The notes: generated by a model not told the origin, from the letters alone. Counted from the first letter of the stretch, positions 44,258 through 54,653 are shown. The stretch is 64,000 nucleotides of DNA from DAIPKP01 sp964545875 (GCA_964545875.1 CAZJHH010000001.1:372001-436000); one strand, 5' to 3'. A program made the numbers and translations.

Positions 44258-45103
44258 ATGGAACATTTTCGGGACAAAAAAGTAGCCATTCTCGGAGCGG
44301 GAATTATCGGGGGGGCCATGGCCCAGGCCCTCGCTCCCTACTGCGCGGTAACCGCCACGCGAAGAAACGTGGAAAAACTGCGCCCTCTGGAGAAAGCGGG
44401 AATTACCGTCTCCTCGAATAACCGAACCGCCGCGGAAGAGGCGGATGTCATCATCGTGGCGGTGAAGCCCAAACAGGTGGTGCCCGTGCTGCTGGGGCTC
44501 CGGGGAGCCCTGGAGGAAAAAACGGTCATCTCCATGGCCGCCGCCATTCCCCTGGAAATCATGAAGCAGACCGTTCCCGAGGCTCACTACATCCGGGGAA
44601 TGACCAACACCGCCGTGCAGATTCGCCGGGCCTTCACCATCTTTAGCTGCGGCCCCGGAGTTACCTCCCGGGAGCGGGATCTCGTGCGGGCCCTCTTTCG
44701 GCACCTGGGGGAGTTCGAAGAGGTGGAAGAGCAGTATCTCGACGTACTTACCGCCATGTCCGGCTCCGGCCCCGCCTACCTCTATACGGTGCTGGAGGCC
44801 ATGATCTACGGAGCCCTCCGGGTGGGGCTTCCCCGGGATCTGGCTCTCAAGGCTGCGGCGAACACCTTCATCGGGGCGGCGCACCATCTTCTCTCCTCGG
44901 ATAAACACCCCGCGGAGCTTCGGGATCAGGTGGTGACTCCCGGAGGCGTCACCATCGAAGGCATTTACGAGCTGGAGGACGGACGCATCCGCACGGCCTT
45001 CATGAAGGCCGTAAGCGCCGCCTCTCAGAAAGCCACGGTGATTGCCGAAGATATCCGTAAATATGCGGAGGAACAGCTTGCCCGGGAGAACCAAAAGAGC
45101 TGA
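44258..45103 (+). CDS. proC: Pyrroline-5-carboxylate reductase
   Basis: 281 residues. KKVAILGAGIIGGAMAQAL is the N-terminal NAD(P) site. AVKPKQVVPVL, MTNTAVQIRRAFT and the C-terminal TAMSGSGPAYLYTVLEAM and TPGGVTIEGIYELE are the ProC signature. It reduces pyrroline-5-carboxylate to proline and, in some bacteria, piperideine-6-carboxylate to pipecolate. The start at 44258 aligns with family N-termini; GAGGAGGT is 11 bases upstream, and the in-frame ATG 21 bp earlier overlaps that site. Confidence 0.95.
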   Translation: MEHFRDKKVAILGAGIIGGAMAQALAPYCAVTATRRNVEKLRPLEKAGITVSSNNRTAAEEADVIIVAVKPKQVVPVLLGLRGALEEKTVISMAAAIPLEIMKQTVPEAHYIRGMTNTAVQIRRAFTIFSCGPGVTSRERDLVRALFRHLGEFEEVEEQYLDVLTAMSGSGPAYLYTVLEAMIYGALRVGLPRDLALKAAANTFIGAAHHLLSSDKHPAELRDQVVTPGGVTIEGIYELEDGRIRTAFMKAVSAASQKATVIAEDIRKYAEEQLARENQKS

Positions 45104-45141
45104 AAAGAACGTTTTTTTAGATACTGCATGTTTCTGTTCGG

Positions 45142-45187
45142 TCGGGGTTTCTCCCTCGCAAAGGGAAAACCCCGATATGTGTATGTT
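45142..45187 (+). terminator. Terminator after proC
   Basis: Stem TCGGGGTTT / AAACCCCGA with an inner CCCT/AGGG pairing, 38 bp after the stop, followed by a T-rich tract. The rest of the 297-bp gap to the next gene shows only its presumed promoter. Confidence 0.7.
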
Positions 45188-45400
45188 TTTTTACGTATAA
45201 AGGCATGAAGTATGCAAATAAAAATAAAAATGGTTCCAAGTATATCTGAATGGGGTATAATGCCGGAAGATGCGGTAACCCTCTTTTTTTAATATACATG
45301 ATGCATGCGGCAGGGTTTCGAAAGCATGTTTCTCGGATATTCCGCCGGTTCTTGTTTTCGTTCTTTTTTCGGGTGGTGTTCTTGCAAGGGGGTAAGAGAA

Positions 45401-46567
45401 ATGAGTACATACAACGGTACGGACCTCCGCAAAGTGGTGATGCCGGAATTCGTTTTCGGCAGGGATGCCCGGCTTCTGGCGGGCAATTATGCCAGAAATC
45501 TGGGAGTTCGTCATGCCCTTATCGTGACGGATTCCGGAGTGATCGCTTCGGGGTGGGCAGAGGAAGCCTGCCGCAACCTGGGAGAAAAGGGCATCTCCTA
45601 TCACATTTTTTCTCAGGTGCACTCGAATCCCCGGGATAGCGACGTTCTTAAGGGAACCGAGGCCTACGTCCGCGAGGAGTGCGACGCCATCATCGCCCTC
45701 GGAGGAGGAAGTCCCATCGACTGCGCCAAGGGAATCGGCATCGTGGCCCGCAACGGCGGGGATATCTGCGAATACGAGGGAGTGGATAGAGTGGGCATTC
45801 CCATTCCTCCCATCATCTGTATTCCCACCACCTCGGGATCCTCGGCGGACGTCTCTCAATTCGCCATCATTCTGGACAGTTTCCGGAAAATCAAGATCGC
45901 CATCATCAGCAAAATGATCGTGCCGGATATCGCCCTCATAGACCCCCTTCCTCTCACCACCATGGGGCCCTATCTCACCGCATGCACCGCCATGGATGCC
46001 CTTACCCACGCGGTGGAAGCCTACGTCTCCAACGCCCAATCCTCGGTTACCGACGTTCATGCCCTCCAGGCCATTCGAGAAATCACCGGCCATGTCATCC
46101 CCGCCATACAAGATCCCGAAAATATCGAAGAAATGTATCATCTCATGTCCGGAAGCATGCATGCGGGGCTTGCCTTTTCCAATGCCAGCCTGGGGGCGGT
46201 GCATGCCATGGCGCACAGCCTGGGAGGCATGTACGACCTGCCTCACGGGGAGTGCAACGCCATTCTGCTGGAGCTGGTGATCCGCATGAACGCCCCCTAC
46301 GCGAAAGAGCGCTATGAAGATATAGCCCTGGCCATGGGCATCGGAGGAGCTCATATATCGCAAGACGCCGCCGTGGAAGGTCTTATAAAGCAGCTTCGGG
46401 AGATGCGCTCCTCTCTCGGCATTGCGGAAGATTTCAAATCGGCGGGAATTTGGCGTGAGGATATTCCCAAACTTGCGGAAAACGCCCTGAACGATCCCTG
46501 CATGGCTACCAATCCGGTGCTGCCGGATATAAAGGAGTTGGAAGAAATCTATGAGCGGATCCTCTGA
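45401..46567 (+). CDS. Iron-containing alcohol dehydrogenase
   Basis: 388 residues from an ATG after GGGGGTAAGAGAA; the frame upstream lacks family similarity. Group III dehydrogenase: VIVTDSG-type N-terminus, ALGGGSPIDCAKGIG nucleotide site, CIPTTSGSSADVSQFAII, and metal ligands in DALTHAVEAYVS, HAMAHSLGGMYDLPHGECNAI. It oxidises or reduces short alcohols and aldehydes with NAD(P). The substrate is unknown; a role in the end steps of amino-acid fermentation is plausible. Its stop lies 17 bp inside the c-di-GMP gene. Confidence 0.92.
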   Translation: MSTYNGTDLRKVVMPEFVFGRDARLLAGNYARNLGVRHALIVTDSGVIASGWAEEACRNLGEKGISYHIFSQVHSNPRDSDVLKGTEAYVREECDAIIALGGGSPIDCAKGIGIVARNGGDICEYEGVDRVGIPIPPIICIPTTSGSSADVSQFAIILDSFRKIKIAIISKMIVPDIALIDPLPLTTMGPYLTACTAMDALTHAVEAYVSNAQSSVTDVHALQAIREITGHVIPAIQDPENIEEMYHLMSGSMHAGLAFSNASLGAVHAMAHSLGGMYDLPHGECNAILLELVIRMNAPYAKERYEDIALAMGIGGAHISQDAAVEGLIKQLREMRSSLGIAEDFKSAGIWREDIPKLAENALNDPCMATNPVLPDIKELEEIYERIL

Positions 46568-48113
46568 AAAGGATGCCTCCCGCATCGACATATCCCGGGT
46601 GCGGGCCAATGCGGAGCAGCTCAGGGAAAGCATCATCGGCCTGGGAGACAACTCTCTCCGCAAAAGCTACTATCCGGAGCTTCAAAAACGCCTGGAGGAG
46701 CTCGAGCGGGCCAATGAAAAACAACGGGCCCTCCTCGAAGCCATGCCGGATACCCTTTTGGTGATCGACCTTCAGGGGCACGTGCTTACCTTCTTTCTTC
46801 GGGAACCCAACCTGGTGAAGCCTTTTGTGGATGTACTGCCCCGCAGGCAGCATCTTTCGGAGCTTCTGGAGCCGAGCATGGCCAATCTCTTTCTTTCCGT
46901 GGCGAACAAGGTGCAATCCTTTCAGAAAATGGAGGAATTCCACTGTACCCTCCAGAGAGGAGGGGCGAACTTTTATTACGAGGTTCGGGGAGTCGTGGAT
47001 TCGGAGAACTCCGTGCTCTTTCTCATCCGGGACATAACGGAGCAGCGGGCGGCGGAAGAAAAAATGTACACCCTGGGAATTCGAGACAACCTTACGGGGC
47101 TTTTCAACCGAACCTATTTTGAACAATCCCTGATGAACTTCAACAGGGGCTGCGACGGCCCCATAGGCATCATCGTCTGCGATATCGACGGATTGAAGTT
47201 CGTTAACGACACCTTCGGGAACCGTACCGGGGATATGCTGCTCAAGGCCGTGGCGGCCCATCTCTCTTCCGTCATGCGCCCGGAGGACATCATTGCGAGA
47301 ATCGGCGGGGATGAGTTCGGAGTGCTTCTCTGCAACATTGCCGAAGAGGATCTGCAAAGGCTCTGCGATACGCTTGTCCGGGAGGTTCATGCCTTCAACC
47401 TCCGAAACTCGGATCTCCATCTCAGCGTCTCCGTGGGATATTCCTTTGCGGAAACCTGTTCCGAAAACAGCCACGCCCTCTTTCTGGACGCGGACAACGC
47501 CATGTACCGGAAAAAACTTCTTCACAGCGACAGCGTGCGCAACTCCATCGTCCGGACCCTCATGAAGGCCCTCGAAGCCCGGGATTACAACACCGAAGGC
47601 CATGGGCAGAGAATGGTGGCCATCTCGGCGTTTCTCGCTAAATCTTTGGGGCTCTCGGACGGAGAAATTCATGAAATCCGCCTGGTTGCCCAATTTCACG
47701 ACATCGGCAAGGTAGGCATTCCGGACAGCATTCTCTTCAAGCCCGGCAAACTCGACGAGCAGGAGTGGCACATCATGAAAAGCCACAGTGAAATCGGAGC
47801 CCGTATAGCTGCGGGAATTCCCGAAATAGCCCACGTGGCGGAATACATCCGGGGGCATCACGAGCGCTGGGACGGCAAGGGATATCCCGACGGCAAAGCG
47901 GGAAGCGAAATTCCCCTGCCCTGCCGCATCGTGGCCGTGGCGGATGCCTACGATGCCATGGTAAGCGACCGCCCTTACCGAAAGGCCCTCTCTCGGGAAG
48001 AAGCCCTGGAAGAACTGCATCAATGTATGGGCACCCAGTTCGATCCCCAGGTAGTGAAGGCCTTTGAGGAAAACAGCAGCCAGGTGGAGGAGCTTTCGGA
48101 AAAAATCCTCTAA
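46551..48113 (+). CDS. PAS-GGDEF-HD-GYP cyclic di-GMP enzyme
   Basis: 520 residues, soluble. PAS-like region about 60-160 (ALLEAMPDTLLVIDLQGHVL). GGDEF intact at 252-256 with an RxxD inhibitory site (RPED) five residues before it. HD-GYP domain about 325-520 with HDIGKVGIPDSILFKPG (H383, D384) and HHERWDGKGYPDG. It can in principle both make and degrade c-di-GMP. It overlaps the alcohol dehydrogenase gene, so the two are co-translated. Confidence 0.94.
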   Translation: MSGSSEKDASRIDISRVRANAEQLRESIIGLGDNSLRKSYYPELQKRLEELERANEKQRALLEAMPDTLLVIDLQGHVLTFFLREPNLVKPFVDVLPRRQHLSELLEPSMANLFLSVANKVQSFQKMEEFHCTLQRGGANFYYEVRGVVDSENSVLFLIRDITEQRAAEEKMYTLGIRDNLTGLFNRTYFEQSLMNFNRGCDGPIGIIVCDIDGLKFVNDTFGNRTGDMLLKAVAAHLSSVMRPEDIIARIGGDEFGVLLCNIAEEDLQRLCDTLVREVHAFNLRNSDLHLSVSVGYSFAETCSENSHALFLDADNAMYRKKLLHSDSVRNSIVRTLMKALEARDYNTEGHGQRMVAISAFLAKSLGLSDGEIHEIRLVAQFHDIGKVGIPDSILFKPGKLDEQEWHIMKSHSEIGARIAAGIPEIAHVAEYIRGHHERWDGKGYPDGKAGSEIPLPCRIVAVADAYDAMVSDRPYRKALSREEALEELHQCMGTQFDPQVVKAFEENSSQVEELSEKIL

Positions 48114-48191
48114 TGATCCAATGAGGGCGATTCTTCGTGTACGTTCTTGCTCCATCATGCCTATGGTATGTCTGTCATGCACAGGGTCTTT

Positions 48192-48238
48192 GCAAAGATC
48201 CGAAATCTCCTCCTGGGGGGGAATTTCGGATCTTTTGC
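48192..48238 (+). terminator. Terminator of the dehydrogenase/c-di-GMP operon
   Basis: Arms GCAAAGATCCGAAAT (48192-48206) and ATTTCGGATCTTTTGC (48223-48238) with a 16-base loop, 79 bp after the stop, upstream of the AraC-type gene. Confidence 0.8.
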
Positions 48239-48342
48239 GTATCCTTGCGAAAATTTTCTTCGGCCCTTTGATACAATCTGGAAAAGCCTCCGAAAAAACA
48301 TAACGGAAAAAGTCGTAAAAAGTCGAGAAAGAAAGGTCTTTC

Positions 48343-49128
48343 ATGGGAATAGAATATTTTCACTCGGAATCTTTCAACATGGTGGAAATCAAAACCTGTT
48401 CGGATGACATCCACGCCTATAAAAGCCATGTGCACCGGGAGCTCTCCCTGGGATTCATCGAGCGGGGATCCACCGTTCTGGAGATAGGATCTCGAGAATA
48501 CCGGCTTCAGGCGGGGGATGCCATCCTCATTTCACCCTTCGTGAGCCACAAATGCCAACCCGTGAATCCGGATAACTGGGCATTCACCATGATCTACATC
48601 CGTCGGGAATTTGCCCGGGGGCTCTTCGAAAACTCCTCGAAACTTCACGCCATCGGCATCAGCAGGCTTGAGCCGGAACAATTTCGGAAGCTGCAAAACC
48701 TGACGGCCTTTCTTAAATCTCACAAAGAGCGATTTTATCAGGAAGTAGCCCTGGCGGAAGTTCTTTCGGGCCTGGCCGGAACGGTGCGCATCTCCATAGA
48801 CCTCGAAGATCGGCAGGCTATCCGCACCATAAAGGAGTATATGGAAGCGCACTTTCTGGATTCTCTGGATCTGAGCACACTGGAAAAGCGCTTCGGGCTC
48901 GGCAAATTCGCCCTCATCAAGGGCTTTAAGGCGGTGTACAATACCACCCCCAACGCCTTTCAGCTGCAGCTCAAGGTGGAATACGCCAAAAGGCTTCTGG
49001 AATCGCGGAAAAGCCTTGCGGAAGTGGCTCTGGCGGCGGGTTTTTACGACCAGCCCTACTTCTCCAGGGAGTTCAAAAAAGCCTACGGCATAACCCCCCT
49101 GCAATACCGGCGATCCCTCGAAGAGTAG
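48343..49128 (+). CDS. AraC-family regulator with cupin sensor domain
   Basis: 261 residues. N-terminal cupin (HVHRELSLGFIERGSTVLEIGSREY, GDAILISPFVSHKCQP) of the AraC_binding type. C-terminal two helix-turn-helix motifs (LSTLEKRFGLGKFALIKGFKAVYNTTPNAFQ, SLAEVALAAGFYDQPYFSREFKKAYGITPLQYR). Such proteins act on a neighbouring transporter or enzyme. Here the small DUF2000 gene follows at 77 bp and is the nearest candidate target. Confidence 0.92.
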   Translation: MGIEYFHSESFNMVEIKTCSDDIHAYKSHVHRELSLGFIERGSTVLEIGSREYRLQAGDAILISPFVSHKCQPVNPDNWAFTMIYIRREFARGLFENSSKLHAIGISRLEPEQFRKLQNLTAFLKSHKERFYQEVALAEVLSGLAGTVRISIDLEDRQAIRTIKEYMEAHFLDSLDLSTLEKRFGLGKFALIKGFKAVYNTTPNAFQLQLKVEYAKRLLESRKSLAEVALAAGFYDQPYFSREFKKAYGITPLQYRRSLEE

Positions 49129-49205
49129 CGTCAATTTTTTACAATACGCGAAGGCTCTTCTCCTCCATACTGAAGCTTGCCGAAAAAGGCAGGGAGGTAG
49201 AAGAA

Positions 49206-49613
49206 ATGAAATGTGTCGTCATCGTGAACGAGGAATTGCCCGCGGGACTGGCGGCCAATACCGCGGCAGCCCTGGGAATTAGCCTGGCAAGTGTGGTGGA
49301 AGGCCTTACGGGAGAAAATCTGGAGGATGGAGAAGGGCGGATCCATGCGGGAATAACTAGTATTCCTATCCCTATCTTGTGCCTTCCTCCGGAAGAGTTG
49401 AAAAAACATTATAACGCGCTTCTGGAATCTTCTCACGAAGACCTGCGCATTATCGGCTTCAGCCGCATCGCCCAGGGATCTCGAAATTACGAGGAATACG
49501 CCGCAAAGCTTAAGGCCACTTCGAGAAACAACATAGACTATGCGGGTTTTTGCCTCTACGGACCGAAAAAGAAAATCAACAAGCTTACGGGCAATATAAA
49601 AATGTTCCGGTAG
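49206..49613 (+). CDS. DUF2000 family protein
   Basis: 135 residues beginning MKCVVIVNEELPAGLAANTAA, a start characteristic of DUF2000, whose fold is related to peptidyl-tRNA hydrolase type 2. Also IPIPILCLPPEELKKHYNAL and NIDYAGFCLYGPKKKINKLTGNIKMF. The function is not established. It follows the AraC regulator on the same strand. The bases between it and the CRISPR array hold a terminator. Confidence 0.85.
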   Translation: MKCVVIVNEELPAGLAANTAAALGISLASVVEGLTGENLEDGEGRIHAGITSIPIPILCLPPEELKKHYNALLESSHEDLRIIGFSRIAQGSRNYEEYAAKLKATSRNNIDYAGFCLYGPKKKINKLTGNIKMFR

Positions 49614-49811
49614 GTCGCCGGGAGTGGGGGAGAGGTAAACGGTTATTGGAGGTTCTCTTTCTGAAAATACTGGAAAAACAAAGGTAGAAGAGAAAACGGA
49701 GCGAGGGAATTTTTGGATGTTACAACCCTCGTATATGAAATTTCCTTTGGCAAAGTTTGCGAAAAAGACATACAAACGTATGGATTTTCACGTTCTTTAT
49801 CATAGGTCTGC

Positions 49812-49858
49812 AAACCCGCCAGGCGGTACTGTTTTGTGCCGCCTGGCGGGTTTTTTAT
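49812..49858 (+). terminator. Terminator upstream of the CRISPR trailer end
   Basis: Fifteen-bp perfect stem AAACCCGCCAGGCGG / CCGCCTGGCGGGTTT with a 12-base loop and a T run. It would stop plus-strand transcription before it enters the array. The 198 bp between the DUF2000 stop and this hairpin show nothing else. Confidence 0.9.
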
Positions 49859-49878
49859 GGAACGGAATTCATTTGTGC

Positions 49879-52800
49879 TTGGTAATCCACGCCCCCGCGA
49901 GGGGGGCGACGTGCGCCCTCCGGTCCCCGTTTCAACCGGGAGACCGTTTCAATCCACGCCCCCGCGAGGGGGGCGACGACGATTTCTTCATCTCCAGAAC
50001 CTGACTCTAAGGTTTCAATCCACGCCCCCGCGAGGGGGGCGACCATCATTGCTCCAGCAACAAGGAAGATTGAAGGAGTTTCAATCCACGCCCCCGCGAG
50101 GGGGGCGACGAGCCTTTCATCAACAAAATTGTTGTGCTTAACGTTTCAATCCACGCCCCCGCGAGGGGGGCGACCAAGCAAGCCGGGCAATTAGAGGTAT
50201 TTCTTGGGGTTTCAATCCACGCCCCCGCGAGGGGGGCGACCTTCTATTTTGTCACTTCAAGAGCCTTTGTCAAGCGTTTCAATCCACGCCCCCGCGAGGG
50301 GGGCGACCTCTCCACGCTTCCGGAATACGCCGGGGTGCCTGTTTCAATCCACGCCCCCGCGAGGGGGGCGACCTTCAAGAACAGCTCTGCCGCGTTCCTG
50401 TTTTCGAGTTTCAATCCACGCCCCCGCGAGGGGGGCGACTCCTCTTCCCCAAAGGAATCTTCCGGGAGATACAGTTTCAATCCACGCCCCCGCGAGGGGG
50501 GCGACGGGATTGTTGCAATAGCCTGACGTTAACATCTGCGGTTTCAATCCACGCCCCCGCGAGGGGGGCGACGGTATCCAAGGCGATACGAGAGCACAAA
50601 GAGTGGTTTCAATCCACGCCCCCGCGAGGGGGGCGACGGGGTCCGGGAGCGTTCCCACAGTCACGACCGCGGTTTCAATCCACGCCCCCGCGAGGGGGGC
50701 GACAAATGACCATCCGGGACGGCGACATGTCAGCAGCGTTTCAATCCACGCCCCCGCGAGGGGGGCGACAGAAACGAATTACGGAATAACCGCGAGTACC
50801 TTCGTTTCAATCCACGCCCCCGCGAGGGGGGCGACTAGCCGCTGTCCCTGTCCTTATCGCCGCTCTCCTGTTTCAATCCACGCCCCCGCGAGGGGGGCGA
50901 CCCTTCTCAAGCCACTTGGGGCCGCCTACCTGAGGAGTTTCAATCCACGCCCCCGCGAGGGGGGCGACACCCCTGAGTGGGACATCACGGCAGAAGAGTG
51001 GCTGTTTCAATCCACGCCCCCGCGAGGGGGGCGACCACCTCCTACTTGAGTACAAACAAGAGCGACACGGTTTCAATCCACGCCCCCGCGAGGGGGGCGA
51101 CTAGTGTGCAGTTGGCTCTTGTAGATCCCTCGGGGTTTCAATCCACGCCCCCGCGAGGGGGGCGACAAAAGCCGGATGCTGACAACCTCGTGAAATTCGT
51201 GTTTCAATCCACGCCCCCGCGAGGGGGGCGACAAAAGCCGGATGCTGACAACCTCNNNNNNNNNNNNNNNNNNNNNNNNNNNNNNNNNNNNNNNNNNNNN
51301 NNNNNNNNNNNNNNNNNNNNNNNNNNNNNNNNNNNNNNNNNNNNNNNNNNNNNNNGTGAAATTCGTGTTTCAATCCACGCCCCCGCGAGGGGGGCGACCT
51401 GCATCGTAAAGTTTCTGATGTTGGGGGTCTTCGTTTCAATCCACGCCCCCGCGAGGGGGGCGACCTGAGAGCCAGGAGTACCTGGCTTACCTTGGGGGTT
51501 TCAATCCACGCCCCCGCGAGGGGGGCGACGAGCTTGAAAGGGCCTGGGGAGAAGTTTTCCCCGAGTTTCAATCCACGCCCCCGCGAGGGGGGCGACAAGA
51601 CCAAAGTCCATTTATCCCGAAGAGGATCGGGTTTCAATCCACGCCCCCGCGAGGGGGGCGACCCCGCGACACCCGAGCACACCAATTTTGATTGATGGTT
51701 TCAATCCACGCCCCCGCGAGGGGGGCGACATTTTCAGATCCACCGGAACGCCTGCGGGAATCGGTTTCAATCCACGCCCCCGCGAGGGGGGCGACGAGTT
51801 CGAGGCTACCACCTTCGGAGGGACATGAGGTTTCAATCCACGCCCCCGCGAGGGGGGCGACAAAATGGCTTTTTTATCCACGTGCCAATATCCGGTTTCA
51901 ATCCACGCCCCCGCGAGGGGGGCGACGGAAATAAAGGAAGAGAGGGTGGCCCATGATGCGGTTTCAATCCACGCCCCCGCGAGGGGGGCGACGCTTGCAT
52001 GATGATGTTCGGGCCTTCGGGCTCTGGTTTCAATCCACGCCCCCGCGAGGGGGGCGACATCACCGAAACGTATACCTATGAAACGGAATCGGTTTCAATC
52101 CACGCCCCCGCGAGGGGGGCGACGGGAAAGGAGTCGTTACCGCGTCGCCATGGGGAAGTTTCAATCCACGCCCCCGCGAGGGGGGCGACTCGCCTCCAGC
52201 ACGCCCTTGCTCTTCAAGTCGTTGTTTCAATCCACGCCCCCGCGAGGGGGGCGACCAAGATGCAAAGATTACACGAACAACTTCTGTGGGTTTCAATCCA
52301 CGCCCCCGCGAGGGGGGCGACTTTCCTTCCGAGTCTTTTTCAACCCGGAGAGCAAGTTTCAATCCACGCCCCCGCGAGGGGGGCGACGCGCTTCCGAACG
52401 GAGTTTCTCTGCCCCCTTTTTCGTTTCAATCCACGCCCCCGCGAGGGGGGCGACCAACTTCTGTTTTGGCAGGAAAAACGGGGCACTCGGTTTCAATCCA
52501 CGCCCCCGCGAGGGGGGCGACTGCGCCGCAGATGCATATTGAGAGGTTGCCACCAGTTTCAATCCACGCCCCCGCGAGGGGGGCGACGACTTCCAGTCCA
52601 TCACGAACTTGTAGACGTTCATGTTTCAATCCACGCCCCCGCGAGGGGGGCGACTGATTTCGATATAGGGGATGTCCTCCCCCTGGAGGGTTTCAATCCA
52701 CGCCCCCGCGAGGGGGGCGACTCTCCGGAGGCAGAAGCACGAACTTGTCTTCGGGGTTTCAATCCACGCCCCCGCGAGGGGGGCGACTTGCGTAGAAGAT

Positions 52801-54167
52801 TTCCCGGTTATGCTGGTCCTGTTTCAATCCACGCCCCCGCGAGGGGGGCGACCCGCTGCCATGGGGAGCGCGTCTACCTACCTGGTGTTTCAATCCACGC
52901 CCCCGCGAGGGGGGCGACTGCGCTCAAAACTCGTGTTACCTGCTCCTCCGCTGTTTCAATCCACGCCCCCGCGAGGGGGGCGACCCGCAGCGGCCAAGCG
53001 TTTTATTCTCAGGATGCGGTTTCAATCCACGCCCCCGCGAGGGGGGCGACCAGCGTGGACAAATAATGATTTCTGTGAATACAGGTTTCAATCCACGCCC
53101 CCGCGAGGGGGGCGACCGAAAAAAACAGGAGATTGCAGCGGCACGATACGTTTCAATCCACGCCCCCGCGAGGGGGGCGACCATTTGGAGAGCCCCAAGA
53201 TTGCGGCCACATCGGTTTCAATCCACGCCCCCGCGAGGGGGGCGACGGTCGGAAGGTTGGAGGGGTAACGGCAAATGAGCGTTTCAATCCACGCCCCCGC
53301 GAGGGGGGCGACCTGGGGAAGCGGGGTATGAACCGAACATCACGGGTTTCAATCCACGCCCCCGCGAGGGGGGCGACACTCTCTTCGGAGGCATCTCGCC
53401 AATAGCCTTTAGTTTCAATCCACGCCCCCGCGAGGGGGGCGACGGTAGAGGCACTGAAATGGTTGGAGGAGCATATGGTTTCAATCCACGCCCCCGCGAG
53501 GGGGGCGACGACCCTTTCAGGATCAAGAGCCGCCACCTCCTCTTGTTTCAATCCACGCCCCCGCGAGGGGGGCGACAGCATCTGAAGGGACTTCCAGCTT
53601 GTCAGTGTCAGTTTCAATCCACGCCCCCGCGAGGGGGGCGACAAAAAGGCTGGAATACATTACATGCCAGGGCATGGTTTCAATCCACGCCCCCGCGAGG
53701 GGGGCGACGAAAGCGGCCAGAGAAATATTCGCAGTTTGAAGAAGTTTCAATCCACGCCCCCGCGAGGGGGGCGACGCGAAGGCGGTAAGGGGGGAATCAA
53801 AGATGATCTGTTTCAATCCACGCCCCCGCGAGGGGGGCGACCACTTTGGGGACTTGTTGTCAACAATAAAAAGACGTTTCAATCCACGCCCCCGCGAGGG
53901 GGGCGACCCACACTGCCCCGGCGATGGAGGCGACGTTTTAAGTTTCAATCCACGCCCCCGCGAGGGGGGCGACCAAAAACATTTTACCTACGTTACCGGG
54001 TAAAAGGTTTCAATCCACGCCCCCGCGAGGGGGGCGACCTTGATTCCCCACCCGGTAGCCGCCGTGAGGAGTTTCAATCCACGCCCCCGCGAGGGGGGCG
54101 ACCGGATAGAGGCGGCAAAAAAGGCGATGGGAAGCGTTTCAATCCACGCCCCCGCGAGGGGGGCGAC
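49879..54167 (-). CRISPR. Type I-C CRISPR array, 64 visible repeats
   Basis: A 32-nt repeat occurs at 49879, 49946, 50012 and onward every 65-67 bp to 54136, giving 64 visible copies and 63 spacers of 33-35 nt. Read on the minus strand it starts GTCGCCCCCC and ends TGGATTGAAAC, with a GC-rich hairpin, the type I-C repeat form. All copies look identical except the first (49879), whose last six transcribed bases differ; this is the leader-distal end. Transcription runs from the leader at 54.2 kb toward lower coordinates. A 100-N gap breaks one spacer, so the true length is unknown. Confidence 0.98.
51256..51355. other. Assembly gap (100 N) inside a CRISPR spacer
   Basis: One hundred N residues split a spacer. 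The bases left of the gap (AAAAGCCGGATGCTGACAAC...) and right of it (GTGAAATTCGT) together equal the spacer just before (51167-51200). The assembler evidently joined two contigs ending in the same spacer, so unsequenced repeats may be missing, or the duplicate may be an artefact. Confidence 0.95.
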
Positions 54168-54365
54168 CGTAATGCGATTTTCTCTTTGTGTTGCAAGGTT
54201 TTAGGCGATGTGATTCGCGAACGCCTCTTTTTTTGACGTACTGAGCGGGGCAAGTTTAATCCACTTGGTCTAAGATTACGTTGTTTACTCTATTTTTTGC
54301 TTTGCGCGAAAGACCTGGAAAAATAGCGTGAGCTTGGGGTTCGCGGAAGCGATTTATGAGCGTTC
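54168..54365 (-). promoter_or_regulatory. CRISPR leader
   Basis: 198 bp between the cas2 stop and the newest repeat, AT-rich near the array. On the minus strand it contains CGCGAACCCCAAGC, a sequence I associate with type I-C leaders. It should carry the array promoter and the site where Cas1-Cas2 inserts new spacers. On the plus strand AGGCG...CGCCT followed by seven T residues (54203-54234) could stop antisense transcripts leaving the array. Confidence 0.85.
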
Positions 54366-54653
54366 TCAGAGAATAAGAGGGCCTTCCGCATCATATCCGG
54401 CGTTTGCTCCTTGGTGTTCTACGCGCCTTTTCCAGTTTGCTCCCAGAAAGTAGAATCGCAAACTGTCTTTTTCCGCATCATAGGTTTTGAGAAGATGGCC
54501 TCGCAGTTCCGCCCATTGTGCGGGATCCACAAGGCATTCAAAAACGGAATTTTGGACACGCTGGCCGTAGTTTTGGCATATTTTCGCTACGTGGCGCAGC
54601 CTTTTTTTACCTCCCTCGGAGACTGTATTGACGTCGTAGGTTATGAGAACCAT
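54366..54653 (-). CDS. cas2: CRISPR-associated endonuclease Cas2
   Basis: 95 residues from ATG 54653 (an in-frame TTG precedes it). Ferredoxin-like fold: VLITYDVNTVSEGGKKRLRH with the metal aspartate, then YGQRVQNSVFECLVDPAQW. It forms the spacer-integration complex with Cas1. Last gene of the cas operon, 17 bp after cas1. Confidence 0.97.
   Translation of the reverse strand: MVLITYDVNTVSEGGKKRLRHVAKICQNYGQRVQNSVFECLVDPAQWAELRGHLLKTYDAEKDSLRFYFLGANWKRRVEHQGANAGYDAEGPLIL

Noticed and set aside
44191..44421. 76-codon frame starting within the inverted repeat before proC
   Set aside because: It overlaps proC in another frame and lacks a ribosome-binding site. The inverted repeat is better read as a leader hairpin.
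49717..50004. 95-codon frame entering the CRISPR array
   Set aside because: It runs through a terminator hairpin and array repeats. No family features.
51167..51366. Genuine duplicated spacer as sign of recombination
   Set aside because: The second copy is interrupted by the N run exactly so that the contig ends share the spacer, which points to an assembly join.
49836..54236. Long open frames through the array encoding repeated VSIHAPARGAT or SPPSRGRGLK peptides
   Set aside because: They are translations of the CRISPR repeat in different frames, a well-known annotation artefact, not proteins.
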